Shown: piece after piece, positions 1-7,599 of the stretch | How the letters are laid out: the number at the start of each line of letters is the position of its first letter | Position numbering within the stretch: position 1 is the first letter of the stretch | Origin: JAVBQF01 sp031549195 | GTDB taxonomy: Bacteria > Bacillota_I > Bacilli_A > RF39 > UBA660 | Direction: 5' to 3' | Length of the DNA stretch: 38,395 bases | Assembly: GCA_031549195.1 (NCBI GenBank) | Contig: JAVBQF010000041.1 | Span: forward strand, 1-38,395 | Notes under the pieces: generated by a model | Databases searched by the model: none | What the model saw: the letters and a program-made list of their open reading frames with translations, nothing else | What the model was told of the DNA's origin: nothing | Translations under genes and position numbers: made by a program

Positions 1-101
1 TGAAGAATGATTTTGATAAGAATTTTGAAAGTTTCTTAAGTAATAGAATGCAATATCTAAATAAGAAGGAAGATAAAAAAGAAGAAAAAGCTAGTGAATA
101 G
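1..101 (+). CDS. C-terminal end of a lysine-rich protein (partial)
   Basis: An open frame enters from the left edge and ends at TAG 99-101. The 32 visible residues are rich in Lys, Glu and Asn and end in ASE. No domain can be named from so little. The stop codon lies inside the stem of a terminator hairpin, which supports this as a real gene end. The protein upstream of the window is unknown. Confidence 0.55.
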   Translation, partial: KNDFDKNFESFLSNRMQYLNKKEDKKEEKASE

Positions 102-110
102 CTTTCTTTT
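87..110 (+). terminator. Rho-independent terminator overlapping a stop codon
   Basis: The inverted repeat AAAGCTA (87-93) / TAGCTTT (99-105) has a 5-nt loop and is followed by CTTTT. The second arm starts at the TAG stop of the partial gene, so the hairpin is partly coding. Confidence 0.6.
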
Positions 111-121
111 AATCTGTATAT

Positions 122-143
122 GTTATAATTAGCTAAATGGAGG
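122..143 (+). promoter_or_regulatory. Extended -10 promoter and SD of the EamA transporter
   Basis: TG (121-122) one base before TATAAT (124-129) forms an extended -10 element. No convincing -35 box is seen. The Shine-Dalgarno GGAGG (139-143) lies 5 nt before ATG 149. It overlaps the upstream in-frame ATG at 137, so 149 is the better start and the leader would be very short. Confidence 0.55.
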
Positions 144-148
144 TAGTT

Positions 149-1069
149 ATGTTAATAGCTTTTTTACTAGTTACTTTTGCTTCCTTATTATGGGGAATAA
201 CAAATCATGTAGATAAATACTTAATATCTAAAATATCTAAAAACGGAGACTATAAAGGATTACTAATTTTTTCCTCTTTAATTGCTGGTGTAATTTTAAT
301 ACCAATTTCTCTAATCATCACAAAATTAAATGTTTCCACTGATGTTAACTCATTTATTATTATCTTTTTCTCGGCAACAGCATATTTAATAGCCACAGCA
401 TTTTATTTGAAAGCATTGAATAAAAGTGATGCTTCTATAGTAATTGCAATGTTTCAACTTATTCCTTTATTTAGTTACTTTTTAGGTCTAATATTTTTAA
501 ATGAAATATTATCGCTTAAAGAAATACTTGGTGGTATTATTATCGTTATATCGTCAATAACAATAACCTTTGAATTTGATAGTAAGAAATTTAACAAAAC
601 AAAGTTGACTGCTTTAGCCTTGATGCTTGGTTCTTCTTTAATGTATGCAGTATACTTCTTATTATTTAGAATAACTACTTTAAATAATAGTTTTGATATT
701 ATGACTTTTTGGTACCAAATAGCTCTCAGTTTGAATGGCTTGTTAATATTTTCATTTGTAAAATCATATCGTAAAGCATTTATAATGCTAGTAAAAGAAA
801 ACGGTAGGAAAGTTTTCGGATTCAATGTTATTAATGAAGGAATTAATATAGTAGCAAATATGTTAGTTAATTATTCAATTACATTAGCACCAATGGCAGT
901 TGTACTTACACTTAATGGATTACAACCATTCTTTGTGTTTCTAATTGGAGTAATTGGAACCATTACCCTACCAAAAATATTTAATGAAGACATTACGATA
1001 AAAGTGGTTTTACAAAAAGCTATTTGTATTGTGCTTAGTATTATCGGATTAGCTATTTTATACATGTAA
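149..1069 (+). CDS. EamA/DMT family drug/metabolite transporter
   Basis: Integral membrane permease of the drug/metabolite transporter superfamily, about 306 residues with roughly ten hydrophobic helices, arranged as two repeats of five as is usual for EamA proteins. The substrate cannot be told from sequence. An ATG at 137 is in frame, but the GGAGG ribosome site overlaps it, so 149 is preferred. The second half contains NGLQPFFVFLIG, typical of the last EamA helices where the pore of the second repeat lies. It has its own extended -10 promoter and appears monocistronic. There is no clear terminator before the next gene, only an AT-rich hairpin at 1094-1120. Confidence 0.85.
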   Translation: MLIAFLLVTFASLLWGITNHVDKYLISKISKNGDYKGLLIFSSLIAGVILIPISLIITKLNVSTDVNSFIIIFFSATAYLIATAFYLKALNKSDASIVIAMFQLIPLFSYFLGLIFLNEILSLKEILGGIIIVISSITITFEFDSKKFNKTKLTALALMLGSSLMYAVYFLLFRITTLNNSFDIMTFWYQIALSLNGLLIFSFVKSYRKAFIMLVKENGRKVFGFNVINEGINIVANMLVNYSITLAPMAVVLTLNGLQPFFVFLIGVIGTITLPKIFNEDITIKVVLQKAICIVLSIIGLAILYM

Positions 1070-1093
1070 TTAAATTGAGATAGTTCCGCTTTT

Positions 1094-1120
1094 ATCATTA
1101 ATACATAAAATATTAATGAT
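1094..1120 (+). promoter_or_regulatory. 9-bp palindromic hairpin just upstream of an SD
   Basis: ATCATTAAT (94-102) and ATTAATGAT (1112-1120) form a perfect 9-bp stem with a 9-nt loop, directly before the AAGGAGG of the LysM gene. The loop and second arm include CATAAAATA (1104-1112), which fits the sigma-K/E -10 pattern CATANNNTA. No matching -35 is evident. It could be an operator, a sporulation promoter, or a poor terminator of the transporter gene. Confidence 0.4.
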
Positions 1121-1132
1121 TAAGGAGGAGTT

Positions 1133-1831
1133 ATGAACAATCAAAATGTAGTTACTCACAGAATAAAAGCTGGAGATAACCTATATAATTTAGCACGTCA
1201 TTACAATACAAGTGTAGCAGAAATATTAAATGCTAATCCAGGAATCGATCCATATAGACTAGTAATTAACACAGATATTTATATTTATCCAAATGATAAT
1301 GGTACCGATAAGTATAGCTTAAAAGAAGATATGCGAAAAGCTTGGATGGAACATGTATTTTGGACTAGGCTATTAATTATAAGTATTCTAGATAATCTTA
1401 AAGATACCAGTTTTACAACTAATAGGTTATTACAAAACCCAAAAGATATAGCCGATATATTTGGAAGGTTTTATAATCCAAATGTAAGAAAAACAATTGA
1501 GGATCTTATAAGGGAACATTTAGTAATTGGAGAACAATTAGTAAAAGCATATAAGAGCAATGATGTAAACAATATTAATAGACTAAATAGAGAATGGTAT
1601 CAAAATGCTGATTCAATAGCTAGAGGATTAAGTTCTATTAATCCTAACTATAATGAAAATGATTTAAGAGATATGCTTTATGATCATTTAAACTTGGTTA
1701 AACAGGAAGTTGGAAGCCGTCTTAGTGGGAATTATAATGCCGATGTAGCAGCTGCTGATAATGCAATAAATCAAGCTGTAAATATGGCTGATATGTTTAC
1801 AGAAGGAATAGCAAAACAGTTCAATTTATAA
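1133..1831 (+). CDS. LysM domain protein with C-terminal helical domain
   Basis: 232 residues. An N-terminal LysM repeat covers about residues 8-53 (HRIKAGDNLYNLARHYNTSV... then INTDIYIYP), the fold that binds N-acetylglucosamine in peptidoglycan or spore cortex. No signal peptide is present. Residues about 65-230 form an all-helical domain starting at MRKAWMEHVFWTRLLI, resembling a Firmicutes family often mislabelled acetylglutamate kinase; no kinase motif is present. A leaderless LysM protein in a spore former suggests attachment to the forespore or coat, which is inference. SD AAGGAGG precedes ATG 1133. A terminator follows at 1831. Confidence 0.75.
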   Translation: MNNQNVVTHRIKAGDNLYNLARHYNTSVAEILNANPGIDPYRLVINTDIYIYPNDNGTDKYSLKEDMRKAWMEHVFWTRLLIISILDNLKDTSFTTNRLLQNPKDIADIFGRFYNPNVRKTIEDLIREHLVIGEQLVKAYKSNDVNNINRLNREWYQNADSIARGLSSINPNYNENDLRDMLYDHLNLVKQEVGSRLSGNYNADVAAADNAINQAVNMADMFTEGIAKQFNL

Positions 1832-1857
1832 AGAGCTATGATAAATAGCCCTTTTTT
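1831..1857. terminator. Bidirectional terminator between convergent genes
   Basis: GCTAT (1835-1839) pairs with ATAGC (1845-1849) and is followed by CC and six T on the plus strand. On the minus strand the stem extends to 7 bp with a wobble and is followed by TTTAT. It separates the LysM gene from the convergent small membrane protein. Confidence 0.65.
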
Positions 1858-1881
1858 AGATTAATGTCTTATCAAAATGAA

Positions 1882-2289
1882 CTAACAGCCTCTTCTTAGA
1901 AAAGCTCTTAGTAAGCACCCTATTCCACCTAATAAAAGTGAAAGAAGGAAAAAGGCTATTGCAACAAAAACAAAAAATACAATACCAGTAGGAACAATGA
2001 CCAACAATAATACAAATGATAATATTATTAGTGCTACTCCACTAAAAACAGTTGCATTTCCACAACCACTATATGCATTTAAAAAATTTAAGTTACCAAG
2101 CCTATCTGCAATAACTGCATTTAAGAAAATTGATAGCAATGAGAAAGTTCCAACTGCAATTAAAGTTAAAAACAACACTATTGGATTAGTTACTGCTATT
2201 ACTGCATTTGATAATAATATATAAACTATAAATCCAAGAAGCATACTAACTGCTATTAGTATATAACAACACCTTGAACAACCTTGCAT
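1882..2289 (-). CDS. Small four-helix membrane protein, Cys-rich ends
   Basis: 135 residues with four hydrophobic stretches (about 8-30, 34-58, 78-100, 102-126). Paired cysteines sit near the N-terminus (QGCSRCC), a Cys lies in the central loop (SGCGNA), and the protein ends in RRGC. I do not recognise the family. The cysteines at both ends could be lipidated or disulfide-bonded, but nothing in the sequence proves it. SD AAAGGGG lies about 8 nt upstream of ATG. It converges on the LysM gene and is divergent from the YjcZ-like gene, so it may belong to the same spore-related neighbourhood. Confidence 0.6.
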   Translation of the reverse strand: MQGCSRCCYILIAVSMLLGFIVYILLSNAVIAVTNPIVLFLTLIAVGTFSLLSIFLNAVIADRLGNLNFLNAYSGCGNATVFSGVALIILSFVLLLVIVPTGIVFFVFVAIAFFLLSLLLGGIGCLLRAFLRRGC

Positions 2290-2456
2290 AAAAGTACCCC
2301 TTTCTATAAAGTAAATAACATTATTATCCCTTTACAATATATACTATGTACGTTAAAGCTTTATGTATGGGGTAATACCAAAAGGTATATCTATTTATTA
2401 CTAACTATTCTTTTTATAAATATAGTTATAATATATAAGTCTAAATTCTAAAATTA

Positions 2457-2465
2457 CATATAATA
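2457..2465 (+). promoter_or_regulatory. Sigma-K/E-like -10 box of the YjcZ-like gene
   Basis: CATATAATA matches the mother-cell -10 pattern CATANNNTA and lies 21 nt before ATG 2486. A clear -35 AC is not found at the ideal distance. Assignment to a sporulation sigma factor is inference supported by the gene it precedes. Confidence 0.4.
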
Positions 2466-2485
2466 CACCAGTGGGAGGTGTAAAT

Positions 2486-2566
2486 ATGGCTGAAAGTCAT
2501 GGGGCTGGAACAAATTTGGCATTAGTTCTAGTATTATTTGTATTACTTGCAATCATAATATTCTAA
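2486..2566 (+). CDS. YjcZ/SscA-like sporulation micropeptide (26 aa)
   Basis: A 26-residue ORF beginning MAESHGAG and continuing as one hydrophobic helix, LALVLVLFVLLAIIIF. This is the layout of the YjcZ family: a short Gly-rich head plus a single transmembrane helix. In Bacillus, SscA of this family is a small spore protein needed for coat assembly. SD GGGAGGTG lies a few bases before the start, a CATATAATA box is upstream, and a strong terminator follows at once. The full set of signals argues this is a real gene despite its size. Confidence 0.72.
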   Translation: MAESHGAGTNLALVLVLFVLLAIIIF

Positions 2567-2573
2567 TATAAAT

Positions 2574-2600
2574 AAAAAAGGCACCTGCCTTTTCTTTTAT
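2574..2600. terminator. Bidirectional terminator
   Basis: AAAAGGC / GCCTTTT with an ACCT loop (2576-2593), A-rich on the left and TTTCTTTT on the right. It serves the YjcZ-like gene (plus) and the convergent histidine phosphatase gene (minus). Confidence 0.75.
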
Positions 2601-3136
2601 TTTATACTGTATTCCTTTACTTCACAATTATTATGACCATAGGAGATAAGATTGCCATCACTAGGTAGTCCATTAAAATATGCTCCAATAGCTCTACAAA
2701 CTTCATTATGTGTAACTATTAAAATATTCTTATCAGAATATTTTTCTTTTATGTCATATAAAAAATCCCATACTTTTTGACAATGTTCCCTCATTGTTGC
2801 TGCACCATCATATCTTATATTACTATAATAATTCCAATAAGATAAATCAACACTTTCTATTGGTAGTCCCTCTATAGACCCAAAGGCCATTTCTATTATT
2901 CTATCATCAAATATTATATCTTTATTTTTAATGCTGTTAACGATTGCACATGTCTGTTTAGTCCTAAGCATTGGAGAACATATTATCATGTCATACTCTA
3001 AATCTTTTACTACGTTAGATGCCTCTTCAGCTTGGCTAATGCCTATATTGTTTATCGGTATATCAGAGGTGCTCCCTATCATTACTTTTTGTAAATTACC
3101 ATCAGTTTGAGCATGTCTTATAACATATAATTTCAT
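2597..3136 (-). CDS. Histidine phosphatase / phosphoglycerate mutase-like
   Basis: 179-residue branch-1 histidine phosphatase. The catalytic RHAQTDGN motif is near the N-terminus (His about residue 8, phosphorylated during catalysis). A second conserved His lies in IVTHNEVCRAI near the C-terminus, and the acid residue is in the MAFGSIEG stretch. The substrate is uncertain: family members act on phosphosugars, alpha-ribazole phosphate and others. ATG 3136 is chosen because AAAGGTGA lies 5 nt upstream; the longer frame to 3160 would place the SD inside the gene. It follows cysK by 33 nt on the same strand, so the two are probably co-transcribed. Confidence 0.85.
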   Translation of the reverse strand: MKLYVIRHAQTDGNLQKVMIGSTSDIPINNIGISQAEEASNVVKDLEYDMIICSPMLRTKQTCAIVNSIKNKDIIFDDRIIEMAFGSIEGLPIESVDLSYWNYYSNIRYDGAATMREHCQKVWDFLYDIKEKYSDKNILIVTHNEVCRAIGAYFNGLPSDGNLISYGHNNCEVKEYSIK

Positions 3137-3169
3137 CTTATCACCTTTTATAGTATACACAGTATTCCT

Positions 3170-4141
3170 CTATTCGACAACTTCATAATTAATTAGTTCA
3201 ACACTATTTGATATTAAATGTTCACCTAGGTCTATTTCCTTAGATAAGTCTGTTGATAAATACTTTTTATTATCATCTGCAAACACAGTGACAATATTTC
3301 TATTATTATTATCTTTTGCAATTATTGATGCGATAAAGTTAGCCCCACTTGATATGCCAACACCAAGTCCTAATTCTTTAGCTATTTTCCTAGACATATT
3401 AATTGCATCCATATCATTAATTACAATTATTTCATCTATCAAGTCCTTATTTACAATTGCAGGAATAAAGTCATCACCTATTCCTTCAATTTTATGAGAT
3501 CCTATATTTATTCCTTTAGACAAAAGTGGTAATCCATCTGGTTCCATTGCATATATCTTTGTATTTATATCTAATTCCTTTAATAATTTACCTACTCCCA
3601 TCAAAGTTCCACCAGTACCTATACCTGAGACAAATCCACCAATATTTGATACCTTATCAACAATTTCTTTCCCTGTAGTAAGATAGTGCGCTTCAACATT
3701 GTCTGTATTTTCAAATTGATTAGGTCTATAGCCGCCTATTTCTTTTGCTAAATTATCTGCAAGTTCAATAGCTTTTTTAAAGCCTCCTTCTTCTTTAGAA
3801 ACTAAATGTATAGTAGCTCCATACAATCTCATCAGTTCTCTTCTTTCAACCGATACCCAATCTGGCATAAAGATGTGAATTGGATAGCTATAGAAAGATG
3901 ACAAGGCAGCTAAAGAGATACCTGTATTACCACTAGTTGCTTCTATAATAGCTTGGTTATCTTTTAAATCTCCTCGTCTCCTTGCCTTTTCTATTATATA
4001 TAAAGCCATGCGGTCTTTAATACTTCCAGTAAAATTATAGTATTCTATTTTAGTGTAAATACTATTTATTTTCCCCTTGTATTTATAATTTATCTTAATC
4101 AATGGTGTATTACCAATCATGTTGTTTATATTTTCTTTCAT
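3170..4141 (-). CDS. cysK: Cysteine synthase family PLP enzyme
   Basis: 323-residue fold-type II PLP enzyme. Lys42 in TGSIKDR should form the Schiff base, TSGNTG (69-74) binds the substrate carboxylate, and SGIGTGGT (172-179) cradles the PLP phosphate. The C-terminal VFADDNKKYLSTDL is typical of O-acetylserine sulfhydrylases. The reaction would be O-acetylserine plus sulfide to cysteine. Because the TGSIKDR region deviates from the usual NP(G/A)xSVKDR, a cystathionine synthase-like or other beta-replacement role is possible. SD AAGGAGG precedes ATG. It is the first gene of a two-gene unit with the histidine phosphatase. Confidence 0.85.
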   Translation of the reverse strand: MKENINNMIGNTPLIKINYKYKGKINSIYTKIEYYNFTGSIKDRMALYIIEKARRRGDLKDNQAIIEATSGNTGISLAALSSFYSYPIHIFMPDWVSVERRELMRLYGATIHLVSKEEGGFKKAIELADNLAKEIGGYRPNQFENTDNVEAHYLTTGKEIVDKVSNIGGFVSGIGTGGTLMGVGKLLKELDINTKIYAMEPDGLPLLSKGINIGSHKIEGIGDDFIPAIVNKDLIDEIIVINDMDAINMSRKIAKELGLGVGISSGANFIASIIAKDNNNRNIVTVFADDNKKYLSTDLSKEIDLGEHLISNSVELINYEVVE

Positions 4142-4320
4142 TATTCCTCCTTATTATTATATTGATCATAAAATAATATATTGGATACTGTTTTATGCGA
4201 ATAAAAACCTCCAACATAATAAAATATGAATCTCGTTACTTTATTATATTAAAGGTTAATATATTTGATATTGTTTTAATAAATTATATTATTTGTGTAA
4301 ATATCATCTTGAATGGATTA

Positions 4321-4647
4321 TTACTTTTTTATAACATTATCTAAATAGATTCTTTTAGTAAATGCGCCTCTTTTCTCTCTTTTTGTCTTCATTATTTTCA
4401 ATAAGTCTTGTTCATCTTTTCCTTCAACCATTGCTATAGAAAAAATAACTTCTAACATATCTGCAAGTTCTTCTAAAACTTCATCACTTGTTTCAACATT
4501 CATTACTTCTTCCTTCTCTTCTTCTAATTTCCTTTTTAATTCAATCTCATATTCTTCTTCATCTAATATTCTAATAATTGGAGTATCTCCGGTTGATTCT
4601 ATTATTTCAGGAATTTTATCTCTTACAAGTTTATTATACTTACTCAT
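4321..4647 (-). CDS. MazG-like nucleotide pyrophosphohydrolase
   Basis: 108 residues, all-alpha NTP pyrophosphohydrolase fold. It opens with YNKLVRDKIPEII, the signature of phosphoribosyl-ATP-pyrophosphohydrolase-like MazG proteins, and carries the metal-binding EEEKEEV and EELADMLEV motifs (ExxE then ExxD). No his operon is nearby, so nucleotide-pool sanitation is more likely than histidine synthesis. It starts 11 nt after the HAM1-like gene on the same strand, with SD AGGAGA, so the two form an operon. Confidence 0.8.
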   Translation of the reverse strand: MSKYNKLVRDKIPEIIESTGDTPIIRILDEEEYEIELKRKLEEEKEEVMNVETSDEVLEELADMLEVIFSIAMVEGKDEQDLLKIMKTKREKRGAFTKRIYLDNVIKK

Positions 4648-4658
4648 AATTACATCTC

Positions 4659-5252
4659 CTATAAATTATCTCTCATAAAATCTAATATGACGTTTTCTCC
4701 ATTTTCTTTTTTTAATTCTTTTAAATCAGCATTTGAAAGTTCAGAAGTATACTTTTCAAATTGTTCCCAATAAGTAATAGAATCGAGTGGATATCCTTCA
4801 TTTACCACCTTACTAACCTTGTCAACAAAAATCCTTTCTGATGATTTTTCAAATGTTATACAGTTACTACCATCATAAATGGCAATTCCTTTTACCCACT
4901 TTGCCTTTACTTTACCACCTAGTTCTTTAACAATATTTGTATAGTACGCTAACATTTCCTCATCTGTCAGTCTTTTTCCATTTACTCGCCTTACCTCATT
5001 ACGTGGCTGTCTAGCTTCATCTAATCCTTCTATAAATAGCCCATCGTCAATTGCAATTGATTTTATACCAGTTACTTCGTAATATGCTTTTGCTTTTTTT
5101 ATCGCATTCTCTACTGGTGTTTTTTCATCCTCTTCTACATCTATTTCTAGATTCAAATCTTTTATAGTTAATATATCATAGCCCACTTCTCTTAATTCTT
5201 CGGCATAATATCTTACTTTTGAAGGATTAGTTGTTGCAAATAGTATCTTCAT
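4659..5252 (-). CDS. Divergent HAM1/RdgB-like NTP pyrophosphatase
   Basis: 197 residues. The N-terminal FATTNPSKV and the central DEKTPVENAIKKAKAYY and IDDGLFIEGL follow the HAM1 (ITPase, XTP/dITP diphosphatase) plan. However, the usual SARYAG motif is replaced by a stretch ending RVNGKRL, and the C-terminal FGYDPIF and SHRGxA motifs are absent, with PLDSITYW in their place. The fold call is sound; the substrate may differ from canonical purine NTPs. SD GAGGTGA precedes ATG. It leads the two-gene operon with the MazG-like protein, so both gene products hydrolyse NTPs to NMP plus PPi. Confidence 0.75.
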   Translation of the reverse strand: MKILFATTNPSKVRYYAEELREVGYDILTIKDLNLEIDVEEDEKTPVENAIKKAKAYYEVTGIKSIAIDDGLFIEGLDEARQPRNEVRRVNGKRLTDEEMLAYYTNIVKELGGKVKAKWVKGIAIYDGSNCITFEKSSERIFVDKVSKVVNEGYPLDSITYWEQFEKYTSELSNADLKELKKENGENVILDFMRDNL

Positions 5253-5457
5253 TAGCTCACCTCACGTTAATTATAACACATTTCGTAAAAATAAAAGGTT
5301 TTTCATTTTATAGAAAAGAATTACAAAATTATTTGTAATCCCTTTCATATTTACTTTCAATATTTATGATTTTATTTGTTAACCAAGCAACTACTAGATT
5401 ACTAAAACCTTTTAAATTGTTTCAATAATCTACATAGTCCTCATTTAAAACGAATTT
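5253..5457. other. Intergenic, one weak minus-strand terminator
   Basis: About 200 nt between the HAM1-like gene and ogt. ATTACAAA (5320-5327) and TTTGTAAT (5332-5339) form an 8-bp stem followed on the minus strand by TCTTTTCT, a plausible weak terminator for ogt. Nothing else recognisable. Confidence 0.45.
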
Positions 5458-6021
5458 TCAAATTTTATACTTCGAATCCCACATAGCAGTTCCTTTTGAC
5501 GGAATAACTAAGTTTGAAATATCAACACCCTCATGTTCTAATAGTTTTATTTTCTTCTCTATACCTCCAGAAAACCCTGTCAGACTTTTATTTTTTCCAA
5601 CTACTCGATGACATGGAATAATAATTGATATTGGATTATGCCCTACTGCCCCACCAACAGCTTGTGCAGACATTGATTTTTGATTTCTTTCTTTTGCAAT
5701 CCTATTGGCTATATCACCATATGTCATTAATTTGCCATATGGGATTTCAGTTAATATTTTCCAAACATCTTGCCTAAACTTTTCGCCAATTGGCGCTAAT
5801 GGCAATTCTTTTATACTAGGTTTTTCTCCTGCAAAATACTTATCTAGCCACTTTTTTGTATTATGAAATATAGGTAGATTATCATTAGTAATCATTTTTG
5901 CAAAAGTTGTTGCACCGAAATATTTTTGTCCTTCCATCCACAAACCTATAATTTTACCTTTTTCATCACAAGCAATTGTTAAGGGTCCAATTGGCGACAT
6001 ATAAATCGTACTATAATACAT
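5458..6021 (-). CDS. ogt: Methylated-DNA-protein cysteine methyltransferase
   Basis: 187-residue suicide repair protein that transfers alkyl groups from O6-alkylguanine to its own cysteine. The active site IIPCHRVVG holds the acceptor Cys at residue 137. The preceding helix-turn-helix (KLMTYGDIANRIA...AQAVGGAVGHNP) supplies the arginine-finger region. The N-terminal ribonuclease-like domain starts IGPLTIACDEKG. ATG 6021 is chosen because AAAGGAG is 8 nt upstream; the in-frame ATG at 6042 lies before that SD. It stands alone between intergenic gaps. Confidence 0.92.
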   Translation of the reverse strand: MYYSTIYMSPIGPLTIACDEKGKIIGLWMEGQKYFGATTFAKMITNDNLPIFHNTKKWLDKYFAGEKPSIKELPLAPIGEKFRQDVWKILTEIPYGKLMTYGDIANRIAKERNQKSMSAQAVGGAVGHNPISIIIPCHRVVGKNKSLTGFSGGIEKKIKLLEHEGVDISNLVIPSKGTAMWDSKYKI

Positions 6022-6042
6022 TTTTATTTCTCCTTTTGACAT

Positions 6043-6373
6043 TTCTAAATTAATTTGTCAAATTTTCTTTTTTGTCATATTTGATACTTCATAATAATTA
6101 TACATAAAAAAATGAACTCTGACAAATTATAACAAAGTTCAACAACCTCAAATGGAGCGGGACGTAAACATAAGACAAACCTATTCGATTGTGTATATCC
6201 CCATACATTAATCACTTTCATTTAAATATTAGTCAAGTTTCTGTTCTTTTTCTGCCCTAAAAGTGACCAAAAAGTGCCCTGAAACTGCCTTTTATTGTAC
6301 TTTAACGTATACCCCTAAAAAAAGACCAGAGAAATATACTCTCTGGCTGATATAATATTTATAATTTTGCCAA
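6043..6373. other. Intergenic with possible att site and integrase-tail relic
   Basis: About 330 nt. TGGAGCGGGACG (6153-6164) reads on the minus strand as a tRNA-Gly-like 3' acceptor end with CCA. Just upstream on the minus strand, 6291-6229 is a 20-codon open tail starting KAVSGHFLVTFRA and ending in TAA, which could be the end of a lost integrase; this is a guess. TGAACT/AGTTCA (6113-6141) followed by seven T on the minus strand looks like a terminator. The stretch is more GC-rich than its surroundings. Confidence 0.35.
6317..6346 (-). terminator. Terminator of the AraC-family gene
   Basis: CCAGAGA (6326-6332) / TCTCTGG (6340-6346), followed on the minus strand by TCTTTTTTT. It lies 28 nt after the AraC-type stop codon. 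Confidence 0.85.
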
Positions 6374-7270
6374 TTATTTTACAGGTATTGCATATCTAAC
6401 TCTTGTCTCACCACCAAAATTAAATCTAGGAATTACATCATCCGCATACTTAAAACCATATTTAGTAGGATCATATTTTTGGGCTGCTCTAAATACACTT
6501 TCACATGCTGGAAAGAATTCTTCCTCTTTTTCAAAAGGTTCACTTTCAAAAAATAACATTTTACATTCTGCTAGTTCTACTATTTCACAATTTTCTGGAA
6601 TACTACCGTTGTAATTCAATGGGACTTCTACTCCGGACGCAATATTTGAAAAACCATCTTTCAATAATATTTTCGGCAATTCTAAAATGGCCGCACTTTC
6701 AAGTTTTTCAGAAATACTATTGAATAACCCTTCCCACTGGCAACCCATTTCTTCACAATAAGAGAAATAATCTGTTGCATTTTTTGACCTTAAAAATATT
6801 AATTTCCTTTTTGGTCTTTGCATTTGTGTAATCATACATAAATTTGTTTCTTTTTCCATAATTTTTTTCTCCTTTCTTAATAGATAAGAGTAGTAAGATT
6901 TTATAGAATATTGAATAAATAATGGAATCGGCTTTTTAGTTTTTCGATATTCATTTGGAGTTATACCAAAAATATTATTAAACGCTCTAGTATAACCTTC
7001 GTGAGTTTCAAAATTATGGTCGATTGCAATATCTAATATTTTTGTATCAGCTTTAATTAATCTTTTAGAGCTTTCAGAAATTAAAATTAATCTAATATAC
7101 TCATTGATCGTTTTACCAATTAATTCTTTAAACATTCGATCGCAATGTCTATGAGAATAACCAATATAAGAATACAACTCGCTTAAATCAAAATCTTCTA
7201 TAAAAACATTTTCTTTAATATAATCTTGAATTTTCTGTACTGTTTCAATTTTATTCCATTCCATATTCAT
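6374..7270 (-). CDS. AraC-family regulator with GyrI-like effector domain
   Basis: About 298 residues. Residues 5-112 hold the double helix-turn-helix of AraC regulators (FDLSELYSYIGYSHRHCDRMF and HNFETHEGYTRAFNNIFG). Residues about 145-298 form a GyrI/SOUL-like effector-binding domain, with LAECKMLFFESEPFE and a terminal GGETRVRYAIPVK. Such proteins sense small hydrophobic or cationic compounds and activate nearby genes. The target is not evident: the divergent side holds only tRNA-Gly and debris. Start at ATG 7270 follows GGTGG by 5 nt; the longer frame begins with an overlapping GTG at 7279. It has its own terminator. Confidence 0.82.
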   Translation of the reverse strand: MNMEWNKIETVQKIQDYIKENVFIEDFDLSELYSYIGYSHRHCDRMFKELIGKTINEYIRLILISESSKRLIKADTKILDIAIDHNFETHEGYTRAFNNIFGITPNEYRKTKKPIPLFIQYSIKSYYSYLLRKEKKIMEKETNLCMITQMQRPKRKLIFLRSKNATDYFSYCEEMGCQWEGLFNSISEKLESAAILELPKILLKDGFSNIASGVEVPLNYNGSIPENCEIVELAECKMLFFESEPFEKEEEFFPACESVFRAAQKYDPTKYGFKYADDVIPRFNFGGETRVRYAIPVK

Positions 7271-7599
7271 CTTCACCACCCATAAATCATTATATTAGAC
7301 GTAATAAATAAATTCTTGACTTAGTTAGACAAACAACTATTTATTTGTTTTATTGTACCATTTTATTGAAAGATGATCTATTCGATCCTTTTATCTGTTC
7401 AAACAACGACCGAAAGCTGTGCTGAAAGTACTAATACAAAATAAAAATTGGCAAAGTTTTGGACAGGTTTGGAACATACGTCCCTGACGGACAAGTTTTA
7501 CTCGAACCAGATGCTTTCTTATAATTTTTCAAAAGCACAAATCATTATAAAATAAGGTATAGAAAAGGCCAAACTTTTCAGTTTGACCTAAATCGCTTA
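7271..7599. other. Intergenic with GC-richer unrecognised relic and a terminator
   Basis: About 330 nt. Roughly 7395-7500 is richer in G and C than its neighbours and holds a short plus-strand open frame reading RPKAVLKVL then NWQSFGQVWN before a TGA. I cannot identify it; it may be decayed foreign coding DNA. The right end carries the tRNA-Gly terminator. Confidence 0.4.
7561..7589 (-). terminator. Terminator of tRNA-Gly
   Basis: AGGCCAAACT (7566-7575) / AGTTTGACCT (7580-7589) make a 10-bp stem (one wobble in RNA) with a GAAA tetraloop on the minus strand, followed by TTTTC. Confidence 0.9.

Noticed and set aside
1133..1831. Acetylglutamate kinase annotation for the LysM protein
   Set aside because: No amino-acid kinase motifs are present; the similarity is to a helical family commonly given that name in error.
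4130..4230. Possible leader peptide before cysK (ATG then GGAGG and a 35-codon frame into cysK)
   Set aside because: No terminator or antiterminator pair, no cysteine-rich or regulatory codon run, and its SD lies inside the frame.
6374..7270. AraC gene as regulator of ogt in an Ada-like response
   Set aside because: It carries a GyrI-like domain rather than an Ada methyl-acceptor, has its own terminator, and debris separates the two genes.
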